NCBI RefSeq assembly: GCF_000504305.1
Contig: NZ_KI632512.1
Span: 2,835,720-2,899,719, forward strand
Length of the DNA: 64,000 nucleotides
Source: Nitratidesulfovibrio termitidis HI1
GTDB lineage: Bacteria > Desulfobacterota > Desulfovibrionia > Desulfovibrionales > Desulfovibrionaceae
Direction of reading: 5' to 3'
Shown here in pieces: positions 36,147 to 44,469 of this stretch; the stretch's first letter is position 1; each line of letters opens with the position of its first letter. The notes beneath the pieces are model-generated. The model worked only from the letters and a program-made list of their open reading frames with translations. It was not told the DNA's origin and did not search any database. Position numbers and translations under genes: made by a program.

Positions 36147-36818
36147 ATGCCGGAACGTTTTGTCCCGAATCTCGACATCCTGCCGGAAGGTCAAAAGACC
36201 CTGTGGTACGAACTTGACGCCACGCCGCGCGATTTCGTGATGTATGGGGGCACTGCGTTGGCCTTGCGGCTGGGGCATCGGACCTCGGTGGATTTCGATT
36301 TCTTTTCCAACCTGTCGTTCGACCCGGAGGTGCTGTACGCGGCAATTCCGTATCTGCGCGGTGCCGTGGTGCAGCAGATGGCGCCCAATACGTTGACGTG
36401 CAGCGTGGACAGGGGCGGGCCGGTGCAGGTGTCGTTTTTCGGCGGGCTTGCCCTGAACCGGGTGGCCGACCCCGACGAAGCCGATGGCGCGGGGATTGCC
36501 GTGGCCTCGCTGCTGGATGTGGGCGCGGCCAAGGCCAGGGTGGTTGTGGCGCGCCCGTCATGGAAGGACTACGTGGACATGGACGCCATCCTGAAGGCGG
36601 GCGAACCGCTGGCGCGGGTGCTGTGCGCGGCCATTGCCCTGTACGGGCCGCCGTACAGCCCGTTGCTGACGTTGAAGGCGCTGACGTTCTATGACGATTT
36701 GGGCGACGAGGTTCGCGAGGATGTGCGAGCGCGGCTGCGCGCCGCCGTGGCGGGGGTGCGGCCTGAAGAACTCCGTGCGCTGCCCGTGGCCGCCGGAGTG
36801 AAGGGGGCCGCCGCATGA
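36147..36818 (+). CDS. AbiEii/DUF1814-like nucleotidyltransferase
   Basis: The protein has 223 residues. The nucleotidyltransferase signature is clear: MYGGTALALRLGHRTSVDFD FFS (the GG and paired Asp residues are the metal/NTP site), then DVGAAKARVVVARPSWKDYVD as in AbiEii/MenT toxins. In such toxin-antitoxin systems the enzyme can add nucleotides to tRNA ends. Many AbiEii-like proteins have an AbiEi regulator upstream, but here the partner is downstream and unrelated to AbiEi. ATG 36147 has AGGAG. It overlaps the next gene by 4 bases. Confidence 0.85.
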   Translation: MPERFVPNLDILPEGQKTLWYELDATPRDFVMYGGTALALRLGHRTSVDFDFFSNLSFDPEVLYAAIPYLRGAVVQQMAPNTLTCSVDRGGPVQVSFFGGLALNRVADPDEADGAGIAVASLLDVGAAKARVVVARPSWKDYVDMDAILKAGEPLARVLCAAIALYGPPYSPLLTLKALTFYDDLGDEVREDVRARLRAAVAGVRPEELRALPVAAGVKGAAA

Positions 36819-37123
36819 CCCTGTTGCAGGATTCGTGGAGCGCCGAAGAGCGCGCGGCACTGCTGGCCGTGGCCGCGCGGGTGGTGTGGTTTCAGCCGCC
36901 GGAAACCACGCTGGCCGACCCTGTGCTGTTCCTGTGCCACGTCATGACCTATGGCACGCTGGAAGACGTGGTGGCGGTGCGTCGCAGCTTCGACGAGGCG
37001 GCCTTTCGCCATGCCCTGGGGCGCGCCCCGGCGGGGGTGTTCGACCCGCGCTCGTGGACCTACTGGCACGTGGTGCTGGGCTATGCGGACATTCCGCCGC
37101 TGCCGGAACGCTTCGCGGCGTAA
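36815..37123 (+). CDS. Small partner of the AbiEii-like protein
   Basis: The protein has 102 residues, coupled by a 4-base overlap to the nucleotidyltransferase gene. It is rich in Trp, Leu and Val (RVVWFQPPETTLADPVLFLC; WTYWHVVLGYADIPPLPERF), with no DNA-binding motif that I can see. It is similar in style to small proteins found after DUF1814 genes. The coupling suggests it modulates the enzyme (antitoxin or cofactor), but this is inference. AbiEi homology is not evident. Confidence 0.6.
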   Translation: MTLLQDSWSAEERAALLAVAARVVWFQPPETTLADPVLFLCHVMTYGTLEDVVAVRRSFDEAAFRHALGRAPAGVFDPRSWTYWHVVLGYADIPPLPERFAA

Positions 37124-37209
37124 GAGGGCGTCGGGGCGGCATACCGCCCCCGTCCGTATGCGCCCGTCAACGGCAATGGGGACCAACCGCTGGCTATCGT
37201 GCCGCCAGC

Positions 37210-37503
37210 CTAATATCCCGCCTCGCGCTGGTGCTTCAGGGCCAGAATATGCACGTCGTTGCCGAGCACCGCGTACACGAAGACGTACCCCGCCCCTCCG
37301 AAGGGAATCAGGACTTCCCGATATTCCGGGTCGAAGTCGTCCGCGGGGCGGCCCGCGTCGGGAAACTGCTCCAGTAGCAGCGCCTTTTCCCGGATGGCCT
37401 TGATGGCGGCCACGGCGGCTTCTTCGCTGTGGCCGGAGAGAAAGCTGTACGCGCGCTCCAGATCTGCGAGTGCGTTGGCCGTCCAGCGTACTAGATATGG
37501 CAT
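37210..37503 (-). CDS. RelE/ParE family toxin
   Basis: The 97-residue protein has the fold pattern of RelE/ParE toxins: YLVRWTANALADLERAYSFL, FPDAGRPADDFDPEYREVLI and GYVFVYAVLGNDVHILALKH. ParE members inhibit gyrase and RelE members cleave ribosome-bound mRNA; the sequence does not separate these. ATG 37503 lies 13 bases inside the upstream antitoxin gene, the usual coupling. Confidence 0.9.
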   Translation of the reverse strand: MPYLVRWTANALADLERAYSFLSGHSEEAAVAAIKAIREKALLLEQFPDAGRPADDFDPEYREVLIPFGGAGYVFVYAVLGNDVHILALKHQREAGY

Positions 37504-37775
37504 TTGGGCAGGGGGGGCTTGTCGCCCTGAATGATCTTGTCCATCCATTCGACGACTTCGGCGTTGGTCAGGTGCAGACCCGTTTGCACGTAGTGCTCGT
37601 GGGCAAGCCGCGCCTCCTGACGCAGGGCCTCGCGCTTTTCCTCGCGGTCGAGGTAGCTCTCTATGGCCTGAAGCATCAGGGAATGAGGGGTGCGCCTGCG
37701 CGCCTGGGCGAGGGCTTGTATCCTGTCTCGCAGGTTCGGGGGCATTTTCACGCTGGCATTGACATGTGGCTGCAT
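37491..37775 (-). CDS. Ribbon-helix-helix antitoxin (CopG-like)
   Basis: The 94-residue protein begins with NASVKMPPNLRDRIQALAQ followed by SLMLQAIESYL, the ribbon and helices of RHH repressors. The charged C-terminus (EEKREALRQEARLAHEHYV...) should wrap the toxin. The ATG at 37775 has AGAGGT upstream; the longer frame to 37865 lacks a site. As in related pairs it should repress its own promoter, and a palindrome lies just upstream at 37791-37803. Confidence 0.88.
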   Translation of the reverse strand: MQPHVNASVKMPPNLRDRIQALAQARRRTPHSLMLQAIESYLDREEKREALRQEARLAHEHYVQTGLHLTNAEVVEWMDKIIQGDKPPLPKCHI

Positions 37776-37790
37776 GGGGGCACCTCTGGT

Positions 37791-37803
37791 CGTAAGTTTT
37801 ACG
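37791..37803. promoter_or_regulatory. Palindrome, likely operator of the RHH/RelE pair
   Basis: CGTAA-GTT-TTACG is a perfect inverted repeat 16 bases upstream of the antitoxin start. A half-site-like CGACAATG follows. RHH antitoxins bind such short palindromes, so autoregulation is expected but not shown. Confidence 0.5.
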
Positions 37804-37873
37804 ACAATGAGGTTTTTCGTCAACCATGGAGGCATACCCGGGCCTGGCCGTGGTGTTTGGCGCATGCCTCAGG

Positions 37874-40800
37874 CTACCACGCCACCGGCACCCGCACGGC
37901 CTGCCCGGCCTTGTTGGTGAACAGCAGATAGCCTTTTTCGCGGCCATGCAGGAACAGGGCGCGGGTGATTTCCACGTCCTTGCGGCAGTATGCGGTGATG
38001 AGGTCGAGGCGCTGCTCCTTCCACCACTGCAATGCTTGCAGGCCGTCCGCCGATTTGGGCGTGCCGAAGGTGGCCTGGGCCAGGTTGTCCAGCGAGATGC
38101 GGTAGGACAGGCGGTCCTTGACCTTGGTCAGCATGTCCAGGGTGGGCAGGGTGTGCAGGTCGTAGGGGGCGAAGGGCGAAAGCACCGCGTAGTCGAAGCG
38201 CGAGATGTTGAAGCCCACCACCAGGTCCGCCGCGCGCAGGCGGTCGAGCATTTCGGGCACGGCGTCCTGCTCGTAGGGGGTGTAGGAATCGTCGGCGGCG
38301 TCGTACAGCACGGCCACGCTTACGCCCATGCGGTCGGCCCGGTGCCAGCCGCCCACGTCCGCCGCGGCGCGGCGGGTTTCCACGTCCAGCACCATGTAGC
38401 GGCCCACGGGGGCGATGATTCTGCCGTCCGTCTCTGCCGTCGGTGACGCGAAAAGCGGTCCGGCGTTGCGGATGTCCGAGGTATTGTCCGGGGTCATGCC
38501 ATGCTCCTTGGGGGCGTGTGCCGTGGCGTGGCGTTGGTCTGAATTCAGTCCATTGTCGGCAACGGTTCCGGTGCGTTCCGCGGGCATCGCACGGCGCGGT
38601 ACTGCCCCTTCTTCCATATACTGGTAGTCGTGGCGCGTTGTCTCGTCCGGGTGATGAGGCCCGCTTCGGGCGTCATTGCCCGGACGCAGAAAGGGGGTTC
38701 GGGGGACGGATAGTCCTCCGGCGGGGTCCGGGGCAGCGCCCCGGCTCTTTCCTTCCTCCCCCTCTCTTCCGATAAAAATCCCCCTATCCGGCTTCCCCCC
38801 CTGCTCCAGCCCGGGCTGCACCGGGTCGGATTCGGGCGTGCCGCTGGCCATGCGGTCCAGCAGAAACAGCGCGCCCGCCTTGTCGATGGGCCGGTTGCCA
38901 GAGCCGCACTTGGGCGAATGCACGCACGAGGGGCAACCGGTTTCGCACGGGCATTCGGCAATGGCGGCGCGGGTGGCGCGGAACAGCGCATCGGCGTCGG
39001 CAAAGGCGGCGCGGGTCAGCCCGGCCCCGCCCGGCAGGCCGTCGTAGATGAACACGGCGGGGCGGCCCACCTGCGCGTGCATGGGGGTGGAGATGCCGCC
39101 CAGGTCGTTGCGGTCGGTCATGACCAGCAGCGGCAGGATGCCGATGGCGGCGTGCTCCAGCGCGTGGATGGCGCCCATGAAATGCAGCAGCTCGTTTTCG
39201 GTGGCGATGCGCGCGGCGTCTGGAATCTCGAACCACAACCCCTCGGTTTCGAAGACGAAGGGCGGCGCGTCCAGCGGCACCACGGACAGCAACCGCTGCC
39301 CGGACACGCTGCGCTTCTCGTAGCCGGTGATGGTTTCGGTCACCCGCAGCTTGCCCAGAAACACGCGGGTGCCACAGGCCACGCACTGGTCGTGGATGTC
39401 CAGAATTTCCGTGGTCTTGTTGGCGCGCACGCGGGTGAACCACGATACGCGGGCCTGTTCCGCCACCACCTTCTGCGCGCCGGGGTCCAGCCGGGTGATG
39501 ACCCAACTGCGGCCCCGGTGCAGGTACACCGCGCCGGGGTGGGTTTCGCGGTAGGCGCGGTGGCCGTCCACGCTGCCGATGACGTTGCCGTCGCCGTCCT
39601 CGATGGTGAAGGTGTTGCCGCTGCCGCGCAGGTCCACGTGGCGATGGGGCCGCTTGCGCGCGGCCAGCAGGGTTCCGCCGTCGGCGCTGCGCAGCACCAG
39701 TCCTTCGGCCTCCAGTTCCGCCAGCGCCGTTGCCGCTCCCGGCGCGGCCAGCCACGGCTCGTCCGCAGGAAGGGGTAGTTCGGCGGCGGCGCATTCGATG
39801 TGCCGCTTGGCAATGACCGGGTTGTCCGGGTTGACCACGGCGTGCTCGGCGGGACGGTCGAAGAATTCGTTGGGGTGGCGCACGAAGTACTGGTCCAGCG
39901 CGTCTTCCCCGGCCACCAGTATCACCGCGGATTCCTGTTGCGCGCGGCCCACCCGGCCCCCGCGTTGCAGGGTGGACATGACCGTGCCGGGGTAGCCCAC
40001 CAGTATGCACAGGTCCAGCCCGCCAATGTCGATGCCCAGTTCCAGCGCGCTGGTGGAAATGACCGCCAGCAAATCGCCCCCGGACATGCGCGCCTCGATG
40101 TTGCGCCGTTCCTCCGGAAGGAACCCGGCGCGGTAGGCGCTGATGCGGTCGCGGTACGGCCCGGCCTTTTCCGCCGCCCACATGCTGATCAGCTCCGTCA
40201 TGCGCCGCGACTGGCAGTACACGATGGTGCGCAAGCCCCGCGCCAGGGCCGCGCGCAACAACTGGATGGCCGCCGTGGACGGGCTGTCGTCCGGGTTCAC
40301 GAACACGAAGTGTCGCAAGCCCTGTGGCGCGCCGCTCTCGGTGATGACGTTGATATCGCAGGGGGCGCTGCCCCCTGCACCCCCGTAAGGGGGCCGCGCT
40401 CCCTTGACCCTTTTTACGGAGCCGCTGCGTGCTTCGCCCGCCCCGGCTCCGAGGCTTGCCGATTCGTTCCCCCCTATTGAAAAGTTTGGGGGGATGGGGG
40501 TGTGGGGGAAGGAGACCCTTTCCCAAAGGGTCCCTTCCCCCACAAGATTTTTGCTTTCAAAATCTCCGCCCAGCCCCGTGAGATTGGCGGCCAGTTCGCC
40601 GGGGTTGCCCACGGTGGCGGAGCAGAACACGAAGGTGGGGTGCGCGCCGTAGCGGGCGCACACACGCAGCAGGCGGCGGAACACCTGGGCCATGTGCGCG
40701 CCCAGCACGCCGCGGTAGGTGTGCACCTCGTCCACCACGATAAAGGCCAGCGAGGCCAGCAGGCTGGTCCACTGCTGGTGGTGCGGCAGAATGGCCAGGT

Positions 40801-41473
40801 GCAGCATTTCCGGGTTGGTCAGCAGCACGGTGGGCGGGTTCTGGCGAATCTTGCGGCGGAAGTGGTCGGTGGTGTCGCCGTCGTAGATGGCGGCGCGGGG
40901 CCGCGCGTCGGCGGGCCAGGCGTCGGTAAGGCCGTTGAAGGTGGAAAGCTGGTCCTGCGCCAGCGCCTTCAACGGGAACAGGTACAGGGCGCGGGCGTCC
41001 GGGTCGGACAGAAAGCGTTCCAGTACCGGCAGGTTGTATACGTAGGTCTTGCCACTGGCCGTGGGCGTGGCGACGACGACGTGGCGTCCGGCGCGGATGC
41101 AATCGGTGGCGTGGGCCTGATGGGTGTAGAGATCGTCGATGCCGTTGCGGGCAAGGATGTCGCGGACGGCCTTGGGCCAGGGGCGGCGGTTGGGGGCGTG
41201 GGCGGCTTCGCGCGCGGGCAGGGCGCGGTGATGGGTGACCTGCCGCCCGAAGGGCGAGGCCAGCAGCGCGGTGATGTAGTCGCGCACGGGATTGTCCGCG
41301 TCGAAGTGAAAGGAGGCGGGCTGCGCGGCAGAGGGGGCTGGGCGCGAGGACGCTGCGGAAGGCGCGGCGGGGGCGGATTCCTGCTTCGGCGTGTCCGTGA
41401 AGTTGGGGCGATCGGGGGGATCGGGCGTACCGGACGTGCCGGGCTGGCTGGAATCTTCAGGGGCGTGGGGCAT
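37874..41473 (-). CDS. DEAD-box helicase with Zn-cluster domain fused to a YprB-like DEDD nuclease
   Basis: This ~1199-residue protein joins a YprA-like helicase to a YprB-like RNase H-fold nuclease. Helicase motifs: ATPTASGKT (Walker A), VVDEVHT (DEVH), FCSATVGN, STSALELGIDIGG and GRVGRAQQ. A Cys cluster (CETGCPSCVHSPKCGSGN) follows. The nuclease part has VLDVET, FNISRFDYAVL and YCRKDVEITR. Two dispersed repeats interrupt it in frame: about 75 residues after LTGLGGDFE (40355-40560) and about 40 residues after the Cys cluster (38690-38800). The start at 41473 (MPHAPEDSS) lacks a strong site; the frame is open to 41692. A role in DNA or RNA repair is likely. Confidence 0.85.
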   Translation of the reverse strand: MPHAPEDSSQPGTSGTPDPPDRPNFTDTPKQESAPAAPSAASSRPAPSAAQPASFHFDADNPVRDYITALLASPFGRQVTHHRALPAREAAHAPNRRPWPKAVRDILARNGIDDLYTHQAHATDCIRAGRHVVVATPTASGKTYVYNLPVLERFLSDPDARALYLFPLKALAQDQLSTFNGLTDAWPADARPRAAIYDGDTTDHFRRKIRQNPPTVLLTNPEMLHLAILPHHQQWTSLLASLAFIVVDEVHTYRGVLGAHMAQVFRRLLRVCARYGAHPTFVFCSATVGNPGELAANLTGLGGDFESKNLVGEGTLWERVSFPHTPIPPNFSIGGNESASLGAGAGEARSGSVKRVKGARPPYGGAGGSAPCDINVITESGAPQGLRHFVFVNPDDSPSTAAIQLLRAALARGLRTIVYCQSRRMTELISMWAAEKAGPYRDRISAYRAGFLPEERRNIEARMSGGDLLAVISTSALELGIDIGGLDLCILVGYPGTVMSTLQRGGRVGRAQQESAVILVAGEDALDQYFVRHPNEFFDRPAEHAVVNPDNPVIAKRHIECAAAELPLPADEPWLAAPGAATALAELEAEGLVLRSADGGTLLAARKRPHRHVDLRGSGNTFTIEDGDGNVIGSVDGHRAYRETHPGAVYLHRGRSWVITRLDPGAQKVVAEQARVSWFTRVRANKTTEILDIHDQCVACGTRVFLGKLRVTETITGYEKRSVSGQRLLSVVPLDAPPFVFETEGLWFEIPDAARIATENELLHFMGAIHALEHAAIGILPLLVMTDRNDLGGISTPMHAQVGRPAVFIYDGLPGGAGLTRAAFADADALFRATRAAIAECPCETGCPSCVHSPKCGSGNRPIDKAGALFLLDRMASGTPESDPVQPGLEQGGKPDRGIFIGREGEEGKSRGAAPDPAGGLSVPRTPFLRPGNDARSGPHHPDETTRHDYQYMEEGAVPRRAMPAERTGTVADNGLNSDQRHATAHAPKEHGMTPDNTSDIRNAGPLFASPTAETDGRIIAPVGRYMVLDVETRRAAADVGGWHRADRMGVSVAVLYDAADDSYTPYEQDAVPEMLDRLRAADLVVGFNISRFDYAVLSPFAPYDLHTLPTLDMLTKVKDRLSYRISLDNLAQATFGTPKSADGLQALQWWKEQRLDLITAYCRKDVEITRALFLHGREKGYLLFTNKAGQAVRVPVAW
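38690..38800. repeat. Dispersed GC-rich repeat, copy D, inside the helicase-nuclease gene
   Basis: GGGGTTCGGGGGAC, CTCCGGCGGGGTCCGGGGCAG and CGCCCCGGCTCTTTCCTTCC form GC-rich hairpins like the ends of copy B. It encodes part of the linker between the helicase Cys cluster and the nuclease domain and keeps the frame. Confidence 0.5.
40355..40560. repeat. Dispersed repeat, copy B, inserted in frame in the helicase gene
   Basis: It contains GCAGGGGGCGCTGCCCCCTG, CCCCCGTAAGGGGG, TTGAAAAGTTTGGGGGGATG and a long inverted repeat at 40502-40543 (GTGGGGGAAGGAGACCC and its complement). The same segments occur at 23637-23822 and 44278-44466, which are spacers. Here the element is translated without a stop between the helicase motifs. 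The flanking protein text (LTGLGGDFE / INVITESGAPQGLRHFVF) would join naturally without it. Confidence 0.75.
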
Positions 41474-41867
41474 GGGCTGGGGGTGCGCCCGGCGGGCCGG
41501 GAGCGGGTTGCGAACGGAAGCGGAATGCGTGGTCGGCACGGGAGGCCTAGCCCCGACGTAGGGCAGGGTGGCGGGGTTGTCAACGAGGCCAAGCAGGACA
41601 GGACGGGATGTGGCGATCAGAACGGGCAGGCCGGTGCGGGCGGAGCAACTGGCCCGCCATCCCCACCCCGTTCCCTGGCAGCGCACTATCACCGCAATAT
41701 CGTCCTATGCGCGCGCGGTGCGCATGGGGCATGCAGCAGGCAGGATGCCGACATGCCCGCCGGACGGGTGCCATATCTGCACCGGACGTGGCGGCCCTGC
41801 GCGACCGCGCTGGGCATGCCGGACATCGGGCATCCAGTCCGCATCGGCCTGTACCGGGAGTTTCGTC
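41474..41867. promoter_or_regulatory. Divergent spacer between helicase and LysE genes
   Basis: 394 bp with no gene seen. It holds the promoters of the two divergent genes; GGGAG at 41856-41860 is the LysE ribosome binding site. No operator was recognised. Confidence 0.35.
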
Positions 41868-42536
41868 ATGAGCCTGCTTTCATTGCTGTTGTATTGCGTG
41901 GTGGTTACCTTCACGCCGGGGCCCACCAACATCGTCATCCTGTCCATTGCCCAGGGCGAGGGCACACGCCGGGCGCTGATGTTTTCCGCCGGGGCCGCGG
42001 TTGCCTTTGCCCTGATGCTGGCGGCATCCGCCGCGCTGAACAGCCTGCTGGCCGAACTGCTGCCGTCCGCCCAGCCAGTGCTGCAACTGGTGGGCGGCGC
42101 GTACATGCTGTACCTTGCGTGGAAGGTGTACGGCATGAACGTTGGGCCGAACGTGGGACCAGACGTGGGGGATGCCCCGGCTGGCGGCACGGACGGCGGC
42201 ACGGTCTCCGACGGCGGACCCGTCCCGCGTTCCGACCGGGCGCTGTTCGTCACCGGGTTCCTGATGCAGTTCGTGAACCCCAAGGTGGTCATGTTCACCC
42301 TGACGGTGATGCCCAGCTTCGTAACGCTGGCGCAGGGTTCGCGGGGGGGCGTGGCCGCCGGGGTGGCGGCGGTGTCGGTGATCGGCTGGGCGGCCTTTGC
42401 CGCGTGGGTGGGGTTTGGCGCCCTGCTGCGCCGGTTTCTGTCGGCGTACCGGCGGGTGGTCAACGTATTGATGGCCCTGTTTCTGGTGTACTGCGCGGTG
42501 GCCATGTCCGGCGTGCAGCAGGTGCTGGCGCGGTAG
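41868..42536 (+). CDS. LysE/RhtB family amino acid exporter
   Basis: This 222-residue inner-membrane protein with about six segments has the family signature FTPGPTNIVILSIAQGEG at the N-terminus, a middle segment LQLVGGAYMLYLAWKVYG and FLMQFVNPKVVMFTLTVMPS. It exports amino acids, homoserine or similar compounds; substrate unknown. The central loop has a Gly/Asp-rich insert (GPNVGPDVGDAPAGGTDGGT). ATG 41868 has GGGAG 7 bases upstream. The AraC-type gene 35 bp downstream may control it. Confidence 0.88.
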   Translation: MSLLSLLLYCVVVTFTPGPTNIVILSIAQGEGTRRALMFSAGAAVAFALMLAASAALNSLLAELLPSAQPVLQLVGGAYMLYLAWKVYGMNVGPNVGPDVGDAPAGGTDGGTVSDGGPVPRSDRALFVTGFLMQFVNPKVVMFTLTVMPSFVTLAQGSRGGVAAGVAAVSVIGWAAFAAWVGFGALLRRFLSAYRRVVNVLMALFLVYCAVAMSGVQQVLAR

Positions 42537-42571
42537 CGGCGCGAGATTTCGGCGACTGGTGCGGTGAGCGG

Positions 42572-43504
42572 ATGGGACGCGTGAGAACGGAAGGCAACGA
42601 TCACCCCGGCGATGACGGCAGAGGCCGCCCCGCCCTTTCCGGCGAGCGGTTCGTGTACCGCCGCGCGGCGGGGGTGACGGTGCTGTCCGCCACCATGACC
42701 CGCTTTGCCTACAAGCGGCATGCCCACGAGGAATACGCGCTGGGCGTGACGCAGCGGGGCATCCAGCAGTACCGGCTGAACGGCGCGCAACTGGCCTCGC
42801 ACCGCAGCGGGGTGATGCTGTTTTCTCCGGAGCAGGCCCACGACGGCAACGCGGGCGACAGCAGCGGCATCGACTACGTGATGGTCTACGTGCCGCCCGC
42901 CCTGTTTGCCGAGGCCACCGGACGGCCGGAGGTGGTGCGCTTCGATGCGCCCATCGTGTACGACGCGCGGCTGGCGGCGGTGGTGCTGCGGCTGGCGCAC
43001 GGCGCGCTGCTGGGCCGCGACGAGGCCCTGACCTCGGAACGGCTGCTGCTGGCGGCGGGGCTGGCCACCAGCATGGCCGGGGGGCACGGGACGAAACGGC
43101 AGCCGCCCCCGGTGCCGCGGCACGGCGGAGCGGTGCGGCGGGCCATGGAAATGATCCGCGAGGGCATGGGCGCAACGCTGCGGCTGGAGGACCTGTGCCG
43201 CGAGGCGGGGCTGTCCAAGTTCCATTTCATCCGGCTGTTCCGCGACGAAACGGGCATGACGCCCTACCAGTACTTCCTGAACTGCAAGGTGGAACACGCC
43301 CGTCACCTGCTGGAGGCCGGGGCGGACACCTACGACGCCATGCTGGAATGCGGGTTCTACGACCTGTCGCACCTGAACCGGCACTTCAAGGCCATGTTCG
43401 GCACCACGGCCACGGAATACCGGCGGTTGTGGCTGCGCGCGGGCGGCGAGGCGGCCATACCCGGCGGACAGGAGGCGGGGCGCGCCTTCGTCCCCGAGCC
43501 GTGA
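42572..43504 (+). CDS. AraC family transcriptional regulator
   Basis: This 310-residue protein has an N-terminal cupin-like effector domain (FAYKRHAHEEYALGVTQRGI, then MLFSPEQAHDG) and a C-terminal pair of helix-turn-helix motifs (LEDLCREAGLSKFHFIRLFR; ECGFYDLSHLNRHFKAMFG). The co-directional LysE exporter gene immediately upstream is its likely target, an arrangement typical of AraC-LysE pairs. The ATG at 42572 has no strong ribosome binding site, so the exact start is uncertain; the aligned domain begins near residue 25. Confidence 0.9.
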   Translation: MGRVRTEGNDHPGDDGRGRPALSGERFVYRRAAGVTVLSATMTRFAYKRHAHEEYALGVTQRGIQQYRLNGAQLASHRSGVMLFSPEQAHDGNAGDSSGIDYVMVYVPPALFAEATGRPEVVRFDAPIVYDARLAAVVLRLAHGALLGRDEALTSERLLLAAGLATSMAGGHGTKRQPPPVPRHGGAVRRAMEMIREGMGATLRLEDLCREAGLSKFHFIRLFRDETGMTPYQYFLNCKVEHARHLLEAGADTYDAMLECGFYDLSHLNRHFKAMFGTTATEYRRLWLRAGGEAAIPGGQEAGRAFVPEP

Positions 43505-43513
43505 CGGCAGCAT

Positions 43514-43540
43514 GAAAAAGGGCAGGCCCCAGTCCTGCCC
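43514..43540 (-). terminator. Terminator of the amphi-Trp gene
   Basis: GGGCAGG (43520-43526) pairs with CCTGCCC (43534-43540). Read on the minus strand, the hairpin is followed by TTTTTC. It lies just after the convergent araC-type stop; CCAGTCCTGCCC is repeated beside it. Confidence 0.65.
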
Positions 43541-43585
43541 CAGTCCTGCCCCTGTCCTGTCTTGTCCGTTCGGACAGACGGGGAA

Positions 43586-44125
43586 CTACTCTTTGGTTCC
43601 CTTGTCCTTCTTGTCGCTCTTCCCGGACTTGTCCTTTCCGTCCTTCTCGGACTTGTCGGACTTGGACTTCTTCTCCGGCTTGGCGTCCTTGCCGGGCTTG
43701 TCCTTCCTTTTGTCCCCGTCGCGCTTCTCGTCCTTGTGGTCCTTGGCCTTGGCGGGGGCCTTTGCGGGCTTCTCAGCCTTCTTCAGGGCCATGTCGAGGT
43801 CGATGTCGCCCACTTCTTCCACGTCGGCGCAGCCAAGGGGAGCCAGGTGGTCGCGACCGGGCAGGTTGGCCACTTCTTCGCAGGCGGCCACGGTTTCATC
43901 GTCGGGGATGCGCCAGGAAATTTCGATCATGAACTTGCCGCGTCCGTCGCGGACCTTGGCTTCCACGTCCACGTCCACGGCTTCGGGCGGGCTGAGCACC
44001 AGCGTCTCGTCGCCCTTCTGGACCTTCAGACAGCGTTCCTTCAGCCCCTCGGCCAGCGCCTCTACGACGCCCGCCGCGTCCGCGCAGAGCAGCCGGGTAC
44101 TCAGGGATATCTTCTGCTTTTCCAT
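43586..44125 (-). CDS. Amphi-Trp domain protein with Lys-rich tail
   Basis: The protein has 179 residues. The first ~85 form an amphi-Trp domain: MEKQKISLSTRLLCADAAGV, then AVDVDVEAKVRDGRGKFMIE and ISWRIPDD. The function of the domain is unknown; it occurs widely in haloarchaea and sulfate reducers. The last ~65 residues are an extreme Lys/Asp/Ser run (KDHKDEKRDGDKRKDKPGKD..., ending KKDKGTKE), which may bind nucleic acid or membranes. ATG 44125 has GGAGG upstream. Confidence 0.85.
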   Translation of the reverse strand: MEKQKISLSTRLLCADAAGVVEALAEGLKERCLKVQKGDETLVLSPPEAVDVDVEAKVRDGRGKFMIEISWRIPDDETVAACEEVANLPGRDHLAPLGCADVEEVGDIDLDMALKKAEKPAKAPAKAKDHKDEKRDGDKRKDKPGKDAKPEKKSKSDKSEKDGKDKSGKSDKKDKGTKE

Positions 44126-44277
44126 GGGGCACCTCCGTGGTGCGGTTTGTCGTGCGTATCGACTATGCGGCGGGCATGACCACCCGTCAAGGTAGGGAAA
44201 ACGTGGGAGCGGGGGCGTGTTGCGGGAAGCTTGGGGCGGTGGGGCCGACGGGTTCCAGTGGCGTGGGCTTCACCCAC

Positions 44278-44466
44278 AATTGAAAAGTTTTGGGGGGAGC
44301 CTCAGCCGTTATGTGAGTCTTCGAGCATTACGGATGAGGACAGCAACGCGGGGTCCGGGGAGGGAGACCTTTTCACGCTTTGCGGACGCCATCCGTAAGG
44401 TTCGCGCTACGCGCTCACCTAACGGCTGCCGCAAAGGGTCCCCTCCCCGGAAGTCTCTCTCAAAAA
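44278..44466. repeat. Dispersed repeat, copy C, abutting the NtrC-type gene
   Basis: It starts TTGAAAAGTTTTGGGGGGAG and contains GGGGTCCGGGGAGGGAGACC (44350-44369) paired with GGGTCCCCTCCCCGG (44436-44450), as in copies A and B, but the hairpin loop is expanded by about 60 bp (TTACGGATG...CATCCGTAAG, itself an inverted repeat). The NtrC-type stop at 44470 lies at its edge. Confidence 0.7.
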
Positions 44467-44469
44467 TCC

